Shown here: positions 9,446 to 18,550 of the stretch, piece after piece
Layout: each line of letters starts with the position of its first letter
Numbering within the stretch: position 1 is the first letter of the stretch
NCBI RefSeq assembly: GCF_021353235.1
Contig: NZ_JAJTWT010000002.1
Location: forward strand, 248,001-312,000
Length of the DNA: 64,000 nucleotides
Direction: 5' to 3'
Origin: Pelomonas caseinilytica
GTDB taxonomy: Bacteria; Pseudomonadota; Gammaproteobacteria; Burkholderiales; Burkholderiaceae_C
Position numbers and translations under genes: made by a program
Notes under the pieces: model-generated
The model's database searches: none
What the model saw: only the letters and a program-made list of their open reading frames with translations
Told to the model about the DNA's origin: nothing

Positions 9446-10816
9446 ATGAAAATCACCTTCCTCGGCGCCGCCGACACCGTCACCGGCTCGCGCCACCTGC
9501 TCACCCTGGGCGACCAGCGCCTGCTGCTGGACGCCGGCCTGTTCCAGGGCTTCAAGACCCTGCGCGAGCGCAACTGGATGCCGCTGGGCGCGCCGGCCAG
9601 CGAGCTCGACGCCGTGCTGCTGTCCCACGCCCACCTCGACCACTGCGGCTACCTGCCCGCACTGCGCCGCCAGGGCTTCAAGGGCCCCATCTACGCCACC
9701 ACCGCCACGCGCGACCTCTGCGACGTGCTGCTGCGCGACAGCGCCCACCTGCAGGAGGAAGACGCCAAGCGCGCCAACCGCGAGGGCTCCAGCCGCCACG
9801 AGAAGGCACTGCCGCTGTACGGCGTACGCGAGGCCGAGGCGACGATGGCGCAATTCGCCCCCCTGCCGCGGGAAGGCCGCCTCACGCTCGGCGACACCCA
9901 GGTGCGCTTCACGCCGGCAGGCCACCTGCTCGGCGCCACCTCCATCCACGTCAGCCACGGCGGGCGCTCGCTGCTGTTCTCGGGCGACATCGGCCGCGTG
10001 GGCGACCTGCTGATGCCGCCGCCGCAGGTCCCGCCGGCCGCCGACATCGTGATGATCGAGTCCACCTACGGCAACCGCCTGCACCCGGCCGAGGACGTGC
10101 AGGCCCGCCTGGCCCAGGTGCTGCGCACGACGCTCAAGCGCGGCGGCTCGGTGCTGCTGCCGAGCTTCGCCGTCGGCCGCGCCCAGGCCCTGCTGCTGGT
10201 GCTGCAGCGGCTGCGCAATGCCGGCGAGCTGCCGCTGGACGTGCCGATCTGGCTGGACAGCCCCATGGCCGAACAGGCCACCGAACTGACCGTCAAGCAC
10301 GCCCGGCTGCTGCGCATTTCGGCGAGCGAAGCGCGCAGCCTGACCGACCGCGTGCGCTACGTCACCAAGCAGGCCCAGAGCCTGAAGCTGGCCGCCAGCC
10401 TGGCGGCGCCGCGCGCCCGGCCGTCCATCGTCATCTCCGCCAGCGGCATGGCCACCGGCGGGCGCGTGCTGAACTACATCGAGACGCTGGCGCCCCAGGC
10501 CCGCCATCACATCGCCTTCCCGGGCTTCCAGGCCGGCGGCACGCGCGGCGCGCGCATGGTGGCCGGCGAGCGCGAGATCAAGCTGCGGGGCCGCTGGGTG
10601 CCGGTCAATGCCGAGGTCAGCCACCTCGACGGCTTCTCCGGCCACGCCGATGCCGACGGCCTGATGCAGTGGCTGCGCGCCCTGCCCCGGCCGCCGGAGC
10701 AGGTCTACGTGGTGCACGGCGAGCCTGCCGCCGCCGACGCCCTGCGCTGCCGCATCCAGGAGGAACTCGGCCTGCCCGTGCGCGTGCCCCAGCACGGCGA
10801 GACCGTCGAGGCCTGA
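9446..10816 (+). CDS. MBL-fold / beta-CASP metallo-hydrolase with RNA-specificity domain
   Basis: This 456-residue protein belongs to the family that includes CPSF-73-like and bacterial beta-CASP enzymes, usually exo- or endoribonucleases. The metallo-beta-lactamase start KITFLGAADTVTGS is followed by the zinc motif SHAHLDHCGYLP near residue 60, GHLLGATSIHV, SGDIGRVGD and ESTYGNRLH. The beta-CASP segment occupies roughly residues 210-380 and contains SFAVGRAQALLLVL and the closing SASGMATGGRVLNYI. The C-terminal RMMBL element includes HLDGFSGHADADGL and YVVHGEP. The chosen ATG follows GGAG-like sequence at 9438-9441. Its stop codon is followed by one base and then repeat copy A. RNA is the likely substrate, by family. 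Confidence 0.85.
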   Translation: MKITFLGAADTVTGSRHLLTLGDQRLLLDAGLFQGFKTLRERNWMPLGAPASELDAVLLSHAHLDHCGYLPALRRQGFKGPIYATTATRDLCDVLLRDSAHLQEEDAKRANREGSSRHEKALPLYGVREAEATMAQFAPLPREGRLTLGDTQVRFTPAGHLLGATSIHVSHGGRSLLFSGDIGRVGDLLMPPPQVPPAADIVMIESTYGNRLHPAEDVQARLAQVLRTTLKRGGSVLLPSFAVGRAQALLLVLQRLRNAGELPLDVPIWLDSPMAEQATELTVKHARLLRISASEARSLTDRVRYVTKQAQSLKLAASLAAPRARPSIVISASGMATGGRVLNYIETLAPQARHHIAFPGFQAGGTRGARMVAGEREIKLRGRWVPVNAEVSHLDGFSGHADADGLMQWLRALPRPPEQVYVVHGEPAAADALRCRIQEELGLPVRVPQHGETVEA

Positions 10817-10997
10817 GATGGAGCTGCCCCCGGCCCAACCCCGCGCGCTGAACGCGGCGCGTGTCTGGTCCGCCCCCCGAGGGGGCGGCGATGCTCGCGG
10901 CTTCGAGCCGCAAGCACATCGCCGGCGCGGGCCGGCTCGGGAGCGGCCCAGCGCTCGGCCCGCAAATACCCCGTTTCATCGGCTGCGGGTGGTGCGC
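10817..10997 (+). repeat. Structured dispersed repeat, copy A, with coupled mini-ORF
   Basis: This segment matches 19275-19453 (opposite strand) at more than 90% identity over 10817-10962, then at a 15-bp block (10983-10997) after the same 20-base spacing. It can form three hairpins: CCGCCCCC/GGGGGCGG (10870-10888), TGCT-GCGGC/GCCGC-AGCA (10892-10916) and GCGGGCCG/CGGCCCGC (10927-10963). It also encodes a 65-residue reading frame (10818-11015, starting MELPPAQPRALNAARVW). That frame begins one base after the upstream stop (TGAGATG) and ends one base before the downstream start (again TGAGATG). Whether the peptide is made is unknown. Confidence 0.8.
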
Positions 10998-11016
10998 AGC
11001 ACCATGGACAACTGAG

Positions 11017-12306
11017 ATGGACGGCGCCCAACCCTTCGGCGTCTCCAGCGAACTCATCGTCGGCCTGGCGGCGGCGCTGGGCAGCGGGCTGCTCATCGGC
11101 CTGGAGCGCGAGCGCCACAAGCGCCGCGGCCCCAACCACGAACCCGCCGGCCTGCGCACCTTCACGCTGGCGTCGATGTGCGGCGCCCTCGCCCAGGCCC
11201 TGGCCGTGCCGGGGCTGGTGCCCGTCGGCGCCCTGGCCATCACGGCGCTGGCCGCCATGGCCTACCTGCGCAGCCGCGGCCGCCCGGGCCTGACGACCGA
11301 GGCCGCCCTGCTCGTCACCTACCTGATCGGTGCGCTGTGCGTGACGGCGCCGCTGCTCGGATCGCCCGCCGCCGTCGTCATGACGGCGCTGCTGGCCGCC
11401 CGCACCCGGCTGCACCGCTTCGCCACCCAGGTGCTGCGCGAGGAGGAGCTGCACGACGCCCTGCTGCTCGGCGCCCTGGCCTTGGTGGTGATGCCGCTGA
11501 TGCCCCAGCAGCCCCTGCCCTGGCTGGCCGGCATGAAGGCGCATTCCCTGCTCGGCCTGATGCTGCTCATGCTGGTGCTGCAGGCCGTCGGCCACGTCGC
11601 CCTGCGCCTGGCCGGCCCGCAGGCGGGGCTGGCCGTGTCGGGGCTGCTGTCGGGCCTGGTCTCGAGCACGGCCACCATCGCGGCCATGGGCGCGCGGGCC
11701 CGCGCCCAGCCGGGCCTGGCCCTGGCCTGCGCGGCCGGCGCGGTGATGTCCACCTGCGCGACCTGGCTGCTGGCCCAGGTCATGCTCTTCGCCATGGCCC
11801 CGCAGGCGGCGCTGCTGGTGCTGCCGGTGTCGCTGCTCGGCGCGGCCCTGTGCGGCGGCCTGGGCTGGCTGCTGGCCCGGCGTTCGCGCCGCGACGCGGA
11901 GGCCACCCCGGCCGCGCCCGAACCCGAGGGCCCGCGCGGCCCGCTGCGGCTGCGCGAGGCCCTGGTGCTGTCGCTGATGCTCGGCGCCGTGGCCGTGGCG
12001 GTGAGCTGGGCGCGCGAGCACTTCGGCCGCTCGGGCCTGTACGGCGCCGTGGCGCTGACGGCCTTTGCCGACGTGCATGCGCCCATCGCCTCGCTCGCGG
12101 GCCTGCAGGCCGCCGGCAGCATCGGCCGCGGCCAGGTGCTGCTGGGCCTGCTGCTCGCCTTCGCCTGCAACAGTACCACGCGCGGCATCACGGCCGTGGC
12201 GGCCGGCGGCTGGCGCTTCGCCCGCTTCGTCATCCCGGCCCTGGCCCTGCCGCTGCTGCTGGGCGGCGGCCTGGCGGCGCTGCTGCTCTTCGGGGCCGGT
12301 TCGTGA
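11017..12306 (+). CDS. MgtC/SapB family membrane protein with DUF4010 domain
   Basis: This 429-residue integral membrane protein has the MgtC/SapB domain at residues 1-140 (GSGLLIGLERERHKR, PAGLRTFTLASMCGAL, AYLRSRGRPGLTTEAALLVTYLIGAL). A DUF4010 half follows with about eight more hydrophobic segments (GLLSGLVSSTATIAAMG is typical). The MgtC domain is linked to magnesium stress and to modulation of the F1Fo ATPase in pathogens, but the long MgtC-DUF4010 proteins have no settled function. The ATG lies one base after the stop of the mini-ORF in repeat copy A, suggesting coupling. Its own TGA overlaps the GTG start of mnmC by four bases, so the two genes form an operon. Confidence 0.85.
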   Translation: MDGAQPFGVSSELIVGLAAALGSGLLIGLERERHKRRGPNHEPAGLRTFTLASMCGALAQALAVPGLVPVGALAITALAAMAYLRSRGRPGLTTEAALLVTYLIGALCVTAPLLGSPAAVVMTALLAARTRLHRFATQVLREEELHDALLLGALALVVMPLMPQQPLPWLAGMKAHSLLGLMLLMLVLQAVGHVALRLAGPQAGLAVSGLLSGLVSSTATIAAMGARARAQPGLALACAAGAVMSTCATWLLAQVMLFAMAPQAALLVLPVSLLGAALCGGLGWLLARRSRRDAEATPAAPEPEGPRGPLRLREALVLSLMLGAVAVAVSWAREHFGRSGLYGAVALTAFADVHAPIASLAGLQAAGSIGRGQVLLGLLLAFACNSTTRGITAVAAGGWRFARFVIPALALPLLLGGGLAALLLFGAGS

Positions 12307-14174
12307 CCCGCGCGCCGCTCGAGCCGGCCCGGGTCGTCTTCGACCCGGCCGGGCCGCCCCGGTCGGCCGAGTTCGGCGACGTCTACCACGCCCGCGCCGG
12401 AGCGCTGGAGCAGGCACGGCACGTCTTCCTCGGCGGCAATGGCCTGCCACGGCGCTGGCAGGGCCGCGAGCGCTTCGTCGTGCTGGAGACGGGCTTCGGC
12501 CTGGGCAACAACTTCCTGGCCACCTGGGAGGCCTGGCGGCAGGACACTGACCGCTGTGCGCGCCTCATCTTCGTCAGCGTGGAGAAGCACCCCCTGCGGC
12601 GGGACGACCTCGCCCGCGCGCACGAAGGCAGCCCGCTGCCGGCCCTGGCGGCCCAGCTCGTCGAGCGCTGGCCGCCGCTGTCGCCGGGCCTGCACACGCT
12701 GGGCTTCGAGGGCGGGCGGGTCGAGCTGCTGCTGGGCCTGGGCGACGCCCGCGGCCTGCTGCGCGAACTGGTGCTGCAGGCCGACGCCTTCTTCCTGGAC
12801 GGCTTCGCCCCGGCCTGCAACCCCGAGCTGTGGGACGCCTACCTGCTGAAGGGCCTCGCCCGGCTGGCCGCGCCCGGAGCCACGGCCGCCACGTGGAGCG
12901 TGGCGCGGCCCGTCCGCGACGGGCTGTCCGCCGCCGGCTTCGAGGTCGAGCGCGTGCCGGGCTTCGCCAGCAAGGGGCAGATGAGCGTGGCCCGCTTCGC
13001 GCCGCGCCATCTGCCGCAGCGCCCCGCCGGCCGCGAGCCGCTCGCGCCGGGAGCGCGCAGCGCCGTCATCCTCGGCGCCGGCCTGGCGGGCGCGGCCTGC
13101 GCGCTGGCGCTGTCGCGCGCCGGCCTGGCCTGCACCGTCATCGACGCCCTCGACGCCCCGGGCCGGGCCAGCTCGGGCAACCCGGCCGGGCTCTTCCACG
13201 GCACGGTCAACCCCGACGACGGTCCCCATGCCCGCTTCAACCGCGCCGCGGCCCTGGCTACCCAGGCCCAACTCGCCGAGCTGGGTCTGCCCCACCAGCA
13301 GGGCCTGCTGCGGCTGGAGACGCGGCTGCCGCTGGAGCGCATGCAGGACGCGCCCAGCTACGTGGAGGCGCTCTCGCGCGAGGCCGCCTCGGCCCGGGCC
13401 GGCACGGCCCTCGGCCACCCGGCCTGGTTCTACCCCGGAGGCGGCGCCGTGGACCCGGCGGCCTATGCCCGAGCCCTGCTGGCGGCCAGCGGCGCCGAGC
13501 TGCGGCTGCAGACGACCGTGGCCGCCCTGCACGAGCAGCCGGGCGGCTGGGCGCTGCTCGACGCTGCCGGCGGGCTCCTGGCGCAGGCGCCGCTCGTCGT
13601 GCTGGCGGGCGGCCACGGCCAATTGCCACTGCTCGGGCCCGCGGCCGACGGGCTCACCGTGCAGCGCGGCCAGATCACCCGTCTGCCGCAGGCACCCTGG
13701 TGCCCGGCCCTGCCCATCGCGGGCGAGGGCTATGCCATCGCGGACGGCCACGGCGGCCTCTGGTGCGGGGCCACGGCCCAGGACGGCGACGCCGATCCGG
13801 CCCTGCGCGCGGCAGACCAGGCCGACAACCTGGCCCGTTATGCCCGGATGGCCGGGCTGGCCGAGATACCTCAGGCGCCGCTGGCCGGACGCGTCGGCTG
13901 GCGGCTGATCGCCCCCGACCGCCTGCCGCTGATCGGTGGCCTGGCCGCCCCCGGCCCCCTGGCCGACCAGCTCAAGCTGCAGCCACGCCGGCCGGGCCTC
14001 GTCCTCTGCACGGCGCTGGCCTCCCGCGGCATCACCTGGGCGGCACTGGCCGGGCGCCTGGCGGCGGCACTCGCCCTGGGCTCGCCCAACCCCCTGGAAG
14101 CCGACCTCGTCGAGGCCGTGGACCCGCTGCGCTTCGCACTCAGGCGGGCCCGGCGTGGAAAACCAGCGGTTTAG
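12303..14174 (+). CDS. mnmC: Bifunctional tRNA mnm5s2U34 methyltransferase / FAD-dependent cmnm5s2U34 oxidoreductase
   Basis: This 623-residue enzyme performs the last two steps of wobble-uridine modification in tRNAs for Lys, Glu and Gln. The N-terminal methyltransferase (about residues 1-240) carries SAEFGDVYHA, ETGFGLGNNFL and FFLDGFAPACNPELWD. The C-terminal flavoprotein begins with the dinucleotide motif LGAGLAGAACALALS near residue 257 and contains SSGNPAGLFHGTVNPDD and, near the end, LASRGITWAALAG. The GTG start overlaps the upstream stop (GTGA). Fused two-domain MnmC is the normal gammaproteobacterial and betaproteobacterial form, and the length is as expected. Confidence 0.93.
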   Translation: MTRAPLEPARVVFDPAGPPRSAEFGDVYHARAGALEQARHVFLGGNGLPRRWQGRERFVVLETGFGLGNNFLATWEAWRQDTDRCARLIFVSVEKHPLRRDDLARAHEGSPLPALAAQLVERWPPLSPGLHTLGFEGGRVELLLGLGDARGLLRELVLQADAFFLDGFAPACNPELWDAYLLKGLARLAAPGATAATWSVARPVRDGLSAAGFEVERVPGFASKGQMSVARFAPRHLPQRPAGREPLAPGARSAVILGAGLAGAACALALSRAGLACTVIDALDAPGRASSGNPAGLFHGTVNPDDGPHARFNRAAALATQAQLAELGLPHQQGLLRLETRLPLERMQDAPSYVEALSREAASARAGTALGHPAWFYPGGGAVDPAAYARALLAASGAELRLQTTVAALHEQPGGWALLDAAGGLLAQAPLVVLAGGHGQLPLLGPAADGLTVQRGQITRLPQAPWCPALPIAGEGYAIADGHGGLWCGATAQDGDADPALRAADQADNLARYARMAGLAEIPQAPLAGRVGWRLIAPDRLPLIGGLAAPGPLADQLKLQPRRPGLVLCTALASRGITWAALAGRLAAALALGSPNPLEADLVEAVDPLRFALRRARRGKPAV

Positions 14175-14264
14175 GCCAGGTTCGATGCGGCACGGCGGCC
14201 GCCGCCGGCGCGGGGCCCGGGCAAACTGCCCGGATTGCCCTCAGCGGCTCCAAGAGGAAGCTCC

Positions 14265-16091
14265 ATGTTCAACGGTTTGCTGGGTTCCCGCAGCATTGCG
14301 CAGCGCCTGACCTTCGTGCTCGGCCTGGTCCTGCTCATCTCCTTCATCGGCTCGGCCATCGGCTTTTTCGCGCTCAACCAGATGGCGGCGCGCTCGTCGG
14401 AGATGTATGGCGACTTCCTGGCGGCCGAACGCGACGCGACCGAGTACTACCGCCTCGTCAGCGGCGGCGAAGCGCGGGCGCAGGCGATCGCCCTGTCCGG
14501 CGACCTGACCCTGGGTGACCAGCTCGCCGCCACGGCCGCCGCATCCACCGAAGTGGCGAGCGGCGTGCTCAAGAAGATCGAGCCGCGCATGGACACCGAG
14601 GCCGAGAAGGCCCTGCTCAAGGCCCTGGACCAGGCCCGCGGCGGCTACCGCACCGGGCGCGAAGCCCTGATGAAGGCCAAGAAGTCCGGCGACGAGGCCG
14701 CCGCCAAGCAGGTGTATGCCAACGAATTCCAGCCCGCCGTGACGCGGCTCAGCGAGGCCACCCAGGCCATCGTCAAGTCCCAGCGCGAGCAGCTCGACAA
14801 CTCGGCCCGCGAGCTGGAAAGCGCCAACGCACGGGCCCGCACCAGCCTGGTCGTCTTCGCGCTGATCTCCCTGGCCCTGGGCGTCTATTTGTCGCTCGCC
14901 CTGGGCGCCTCCATCACCCGCCCGCTGCGTAGCGCAGCGGAAGTGGCCGAGGCGATCGCCGAGTTCGACCTGACGCGCGACATCCCCACCGGCGGCCAGG
15001 ACGAAGTCGGCCGGCTGCTCAATGCCCTGCACGGCATGCAGAGCGCGCTGCAGAAGCTCATCGGCGAGGTGCGCGGTGCGGCCGACAGCATCGGCACGGC
15101 CAGTGCCGAGATCGCCACCGGCAACATCGACCTGAGCCAGCGCACCGAACAGACAGCCAGCAACCTGCAGAACGCCGCCTCCTCGATGTCCGAGCTGACG
15201 GGCACCGTCAAGCAGACGGCCGATGCCGCCATGACGGCCAACCAGCTCGCCAGCTCGGCCGCCAGCGTGGCCCAGCGTGGCGGCGAGGCGGTGTCGCAGG
15301 TGGTGGCGACGATGGACGAGATCAGCCAGAGCTCGCGCAAGATCAACGAGATCATCGGCGTCATCGACGGCATCGCCTTCCAGACCAACATCCTGGCCCT
15401 GAACGCCGCAGTGGAAGCCGCCCGGGCCGGCGAGCAGGGCCGCGGCTTCGCCGTCGTGGCCGGCGAGGTGCGGGCCCTGGCCCAGCGCAGCGCGGAGGCC
15501 GCCAAGGAGATCAAGAGCCTGATCAGCGCCAGCGTGGAGCGCGTGGACTCCGGCACCGAGCAGGTCCAGGCCGCGGGCGCCACGATGACCGAGATCGTCG
15601 CCAGCGTGCAGCGGGTGACGGACATCATCGGCGAGATCAGCGCCGCGGCCCGCGAGCAGAGCGAGGGCATCGGCGTGGTCAACGGCTCCGTCGTGCAGCT
15701 CGACCAGATGACCCAGCAGAACGCGGCCCTGGTGGAGGAGTCGGCCGCCGCGGCCGAGAGCCTGCGCGAGCAGTCGGCCCGCATGGCCGAGGCCATCGGG
15801 GTGTTCAAGCTGTCCGGCAGCACCTCCCGCCATTCGGCGGCACCGATGGCGGCCCGCCCGCCTCTCGCCAAGGCCGCGCCGGCCATGCCGCCCGTGGCCA
15901 AGGCACCCGCTCCCAAGGCCCCGGTGACGAAGGCCGCGGCCCCTAAGCCGCCGATGGCCAAGCCTGTCGCGGCCAAGCCGGCCGCCCAGCCCGCCAAGCC
16001 TCGGCCGGCCCCGGAGGTCGCCCCCCGTCCCGCGCCCGCTCCGCGGGTCGCCGCGGCGCCCGTCGACGACGGCGACTGGGAAACCTTCTGA
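14265..16091 (+). CDS. Methyl-accepting chemotaxis protein with CheR-docking tail
   Basis: This 608-residue chemoreceptor has a transmembrane segment near residues 18-38, a helical periplasmic four-helix-bundle region, a second membrane segment near 190-212 and a HAMP domain ([20 protein letters not shown]). The long cytoplasmic coiled coil has its signalling tip near residues 360-420 ([20 protein letters not shown]). After the coiled coil comes an 80-residue Ala/Pro/Lys linker and the terminal pentapeptide DWETF. It resembles the NWETF tether that recruits CheR and CheB in enterobacterial receptors. The ATG follows AGAGGAAG at 14253-14260. No che genes are nearby, so it is an orphan receptor; the ligand is unknown. 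Confidence 0.92.
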   Translation: MFNGLLGSRSIAQRLTFVLGLVLLISFIGSAIGFFALNQMAARSSEMYGDFLAAERDATEYYRLVSGGEARAQAIALSGDLTLGDQLAATAAASTEVASGVLKKIEPRMDTEAEKALLKALDQARGGYRTGREALMKAKKSGDEAAAKQVYANEFQPAVTRLSEATQAIVKSQREQLDNSARELESANARARTSLVVFALISLALGVYLSLALGASITRPLRSAAEVAEAIAEFDLTRDIPTGGQDEVGRLLNALHGMQSALQKLIGEVRGAADSIGTASAEIATGNIDLSQRTEQTASNLQNAASSMSELTGTVKQTADAAMTANQLASSAASVAQRGGEAVSQVVATMDEISQSSRKINEIIGVIDGIAFQTNILALNAAVEAARAGEQGRGFAVVAGEVRALAQRSAEAAKEIKSLISASVERVDSGTEQVQAAGATMTEIVASVQRVTDIIGEISAAAREQSEGIGVVNGSVVQLDQMTQQNAALVEESAAAAESLREQSARMAEAIGVFKLSGSTSRHSAAPMAARPPLAKAAPAMPPVAKAPAPKAPVTKAAAPKPPMAKPVAAKPAAQPAKPRPAPEVAPRPAPAPRVAAAPVDDGDWETF

Positions 16092-16126
16092 ACCGAAGCG
16101 GCCTCACCGGCCGCCACGACCACACC

Positions 16127-16150
16127 AAGCCGGGCCCTGCCCGGCTTTTT
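16127..16150 (+). terminator. Rho-independent terminator after the chemoreceptor gene
   Basis: The stem AAGCCGGG (16127-16134) pairs with CCCGGCTT (16140-16147) around a five-base loop and continues into a T-run ending at 16150, 36 bases after the stop codon. The rest of the 297-base gap up to 16388 shows no gene; the M4 protease promoter probably lies in it. Confidence 0.85.
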
Positions 16151-16388
16151 CTTGTGAATCCGGAAATGCCCGTCCCTGATTCGAGGCTGGAGCGCGGCTT
16201 TCCCTCGGACGGCGAGGCGCTGCCGCGGGAAAACGCCGGGCCGCAAGGCCGGACGCTGTTGCGCGCGGGCGCCAATTGGGGGTGACTCCCGACACCCCCC
16301 GATGCCGGGTGCACAGAAAGTCGGCCTGCCGCCAGACCCGGCGCGCCCCGCGGCAGATCCGCCGCTTCCAACAATCCAGGAGCTTTCG

Positions 16389-17942
16389 ATGTATCGCCCC
16401 AACTTCCGCCTCTCCCTGTTGAGCATGGCGTTCGTGGCCTCATTGGCCCAGGCCCAGTCCTTCCACGCCGATGCGGCCCAGCTGCATGCCCGCGCCGAGG
16501 ACCATGTGCGCCAGTTCCCCGGCCTCAGCCTGCACGGGCGCGACCACGCCTACCAGGTGCGCGACGTCATCGTCGACGCCGACGGCAGCAGCCACGTGCG
16601 CATGGACCGCACCGTCGGCGGCCTGCGCGTCATCGGCGGCGACCTGGTCGTGCAGACCGACCGCCTCGGCAACCTGCGCGCGATGCACCACAACCTGCAC
16701 TGGGGCATCCAGTCCGCCGGCAAGCCCGCCCTCAACGCCAGCCGCGCCGCGCTGGCCGTGACCCGCACCCAGGCCGGCAGCGTGGGCAAGCCCGAACTCG
16801 TCATCTACGCGCGTGACCAGGCGCCTGCCCTGGCCTGGGATGTGCCCCTGACCGGCGAGAACGCCGACGGCACGCCTTTCGAGAAGCACGTCATCGTCGA
16901 CGCCGCCAACGGCCGCCAGCTCGACGCCTGGGACGACATCCACACCGCCGCCGCCACCGGTACCGGCAAGACGCTGTACAGCGGCAACGTGACGCTGACG
17001 ACCAACAGCCTCACCAGCGGCTACGAGCTGCGCGACCCCAGCCGCGGCGGCACCTACACGATCAACATGAAGAACCGCACCAGCGGCGGAACCATCTTCA
17101 CCGACGCCGACAACACCTGGGGCAACAACGCGACGAGCGACGTCGCCAGCGCCGCCTCGGATGCGCAATACGGCACCGCCGTGACCTGGGACTACTACAA
17201 GAACGTCCATGGCCGCTCCGGCATCGCCAACGACGGCAAGGGCGCCTACAACCGTGTGCACTACAGCCGCAACTACGCCAACGCCTACTGGTCGGACACC
17301 TGCTTCTGCATGACCTACGGCGACGGCGACGGCACCAGCATCAAGCCGCTGGTGTCGCTCGACGTGGCCGGCCACGAGATGACGCATGGCGTCACCAGCC
17401 GCACCGCCAACCTGACCTACTCCGGCGAGTCGGGCGGCCTGAACGAAGCCACCTCCGACATCTTCGGCTCCATGGTCGAGTTCTATGCCGCCAACGGCAG
17501 CGACGCCGGCGACTACCTGATCGGCGAGAAGATCATGGTGGGCGGCGGCGCGCTGCGCAGCATGGTCAAGCCCAGCAGCGACGGCGCCTCGGCGGACTGC
17601 TGGTACTCGGGGGTGGGCAGCCTGGACGTGCACTACAGCTCGGGCGTCGCCAACCACTTCTACTTCCTGCTGGCCGAAGGCACCAACAGCAGCTACGGCA
17701 CCAGCCCCACCTGCGTGGCGGGCAACACCCGGGTGGCCACCGGCTCGGGCTCGCTCACCGGCATCGGCCGCGACAAGGCCGCCAAGATCTGGTACCGCGC
17801 CCTGACGACGAAGTTCACCTCGTCCACCAACTACGCCGGCGCGCGTGCCGGCACCATCGCCGCCGCCAACGAGCTCTACGGCACCGGCAGTGCCGAAGCC
17901 AATGCAGTGGCTGCAGCCTGGACGGCGGTGGGCCGCAACTGA
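16389..17942 (+). CDS. Secreted M4 (thermolysin/vibriolysin-like) zinc metalloprotease
   Basis: This 517-residue preproenzyme has a signal peptide at residues 1-23 (hydrophobic core LSLLSMAFVASLAQA). A propeptide with FTP-type repeats (residues 40-190, SLHGRDHAYQVRDVIVD and IVDAANGRQLDAW) should act as chaperone and inhibitor. The peptidase M4 domain follows: zinc motif HEMTH at 329-333, third ligand in NEATSD at 352-357 and the histidine of SSGVANHFYF. No C-terminal PPC domain is present, so the protein ends with the catalytic unit. The start ATG lies after AGGAGC at 16379-16384. Role: extracellular protein degradation, by family. The gene is monocistronic and convergent with the next. Confidence 0.93.
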   Translation: MYRPNFRLSLLSMAFVASLAQAQSFHADAAQLHARAEDHVRQFPGLSLHGRDHAYQVRDVIVDADGSSHVRMDRTVGGLRVIGGDLVVQTDRLGNLRAMHHNLHWGIQSAGKPALNASRAALAVTRTQAGSVGKPELVIYARDQAPALAWDVPLTGENADGTPFEKHVIVDAANGRQLDAWDDIHTAAATGTGKTLYSGNVTLTTNSLTSGYELRDPSRGGTYTINMKNRTSGGTIFTDADNTWGNNATSDVASAASDAQYGTAVTWDYYKNVHGRSGIANDGKGAYNRVHYSRNYANAYWSDTCFCMTYGDGDGTSIKPLVSLDVAGHEMTHGVTSRTANLTYSGESGGLNEATSDIFGSMVEFYAANGSDAGDYLIGEKIMVGGGALRSMVKPSSDGASADCWYSGVGSLDVHYSSGVANHFYFLLAEGTNSSYGTSPTCVAGNTRVATGSGSLTGIGRDKAAKIWYRALTTKFTSSTNYAGARAGTIAAANELYGTGSAEANAVAAAWTAVGRN

Positions 17943-17951
17943 GGCCCGTCG

Positions 17952-18542
17952 CTAGTCTTCGGAAGGGGCGCCCGCGGGTGCCCCTTTTTGCGTGTAGCTC
18001 GCCTTGCGGCCACGGGCCGGATACCAGACCTCGCGCTCGACCCAGTGCGCCAGACGCCCGGCACGGTCGCTGCGCTGCTCGCGCAGCCAGGCCAGCGCCA
18101 CTTCATCGAGCACATAGATGCCGTCGCGTTGCTCGCGCAGCGACCCGGAGCCGCGCCGCCTCAGCGAGGCGGCCGGCATCGGCGCGCCAAGGGCCGTTGC
18201 CACATCCTCCAATGCCAGCCAACGCTGGCGCAGCATTCCGTCGTCCTCGACGCGGATGCGATGGCCCTTGAACTGGTAGAAGCGGCCCTGCACCGGCCTG
18301 AACGCCAGGCCGCGCAGCAGGCGCCACATCATGATTCCCAGCGCAACGATGTCCGGCGCCAGCGCCTGACCCAGCGCACGGACCGCCACGAGCAGGCCCA
18401 GCAGCGCGCCGGGCACGCCACCCACCACCCACCACAGCAGCAACGCCATCGAGCCGCCCAGCGCCAGCTTCAGCAACACGCTGCGCCACCAGTGGTGCCG
18501 CTCATGCGACGCCGCATCGAAGCCGAAAGGCGGACGCGACAT
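17952..18542 (-). CDS. Hypothetical membrane protein with a two-helix N-terminus
   Basis: This 196-residue protein is of unknown function. After a short polar start (MSRPPFGFD) it has two hydrophobic segments, roughly residues 24-48 and 50-72. A basic cytoplasmic-looking region follows with GRFYQFKGHRIRVEDDGMLRQRWLALEDVATALG, a pattern that hints at a small regulatory or DNA-binding-like fold but is not diagnostic. The ATG chosen lies 8 bases after the rpiA stop, so the gene is probably the distal member of an rpiA operon. Its last codons contain the terminator of the convergent M4 protease gene. Confidence 0.65.
   Translation of the reverse strand: MSRPPFGFDAASHERHHWWRSVLLKLALGGSMALLLWWVVGGVPGALLGLLVAVRALGQALAPDIVALGIMMWRLLRGLAFRPVQGRFYQFKGHRIRVEDDGMLRQRWLALEDVATALGAPMPAASLRRRGSGSLREQRDGIYVLDEVALAWLREQRSDRAGRLAHWVEREVWYPARGRKASYTQKGAPAGAPSED
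17963..17989 (+). terminator. Rho-independent terminator after the M4 protease, inside the convergent gene's 3' end
   Basis: AAGGGGC (17963-17969) pairs with GCCCCTT (17980-17986), and the run TTTTT follows. It lies 20 bases past the protease stop but within the last codons of the convergent membrane-protein gene. Confidence 0.75.
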
Positions 18543-18550
18543 GCCGCGGT

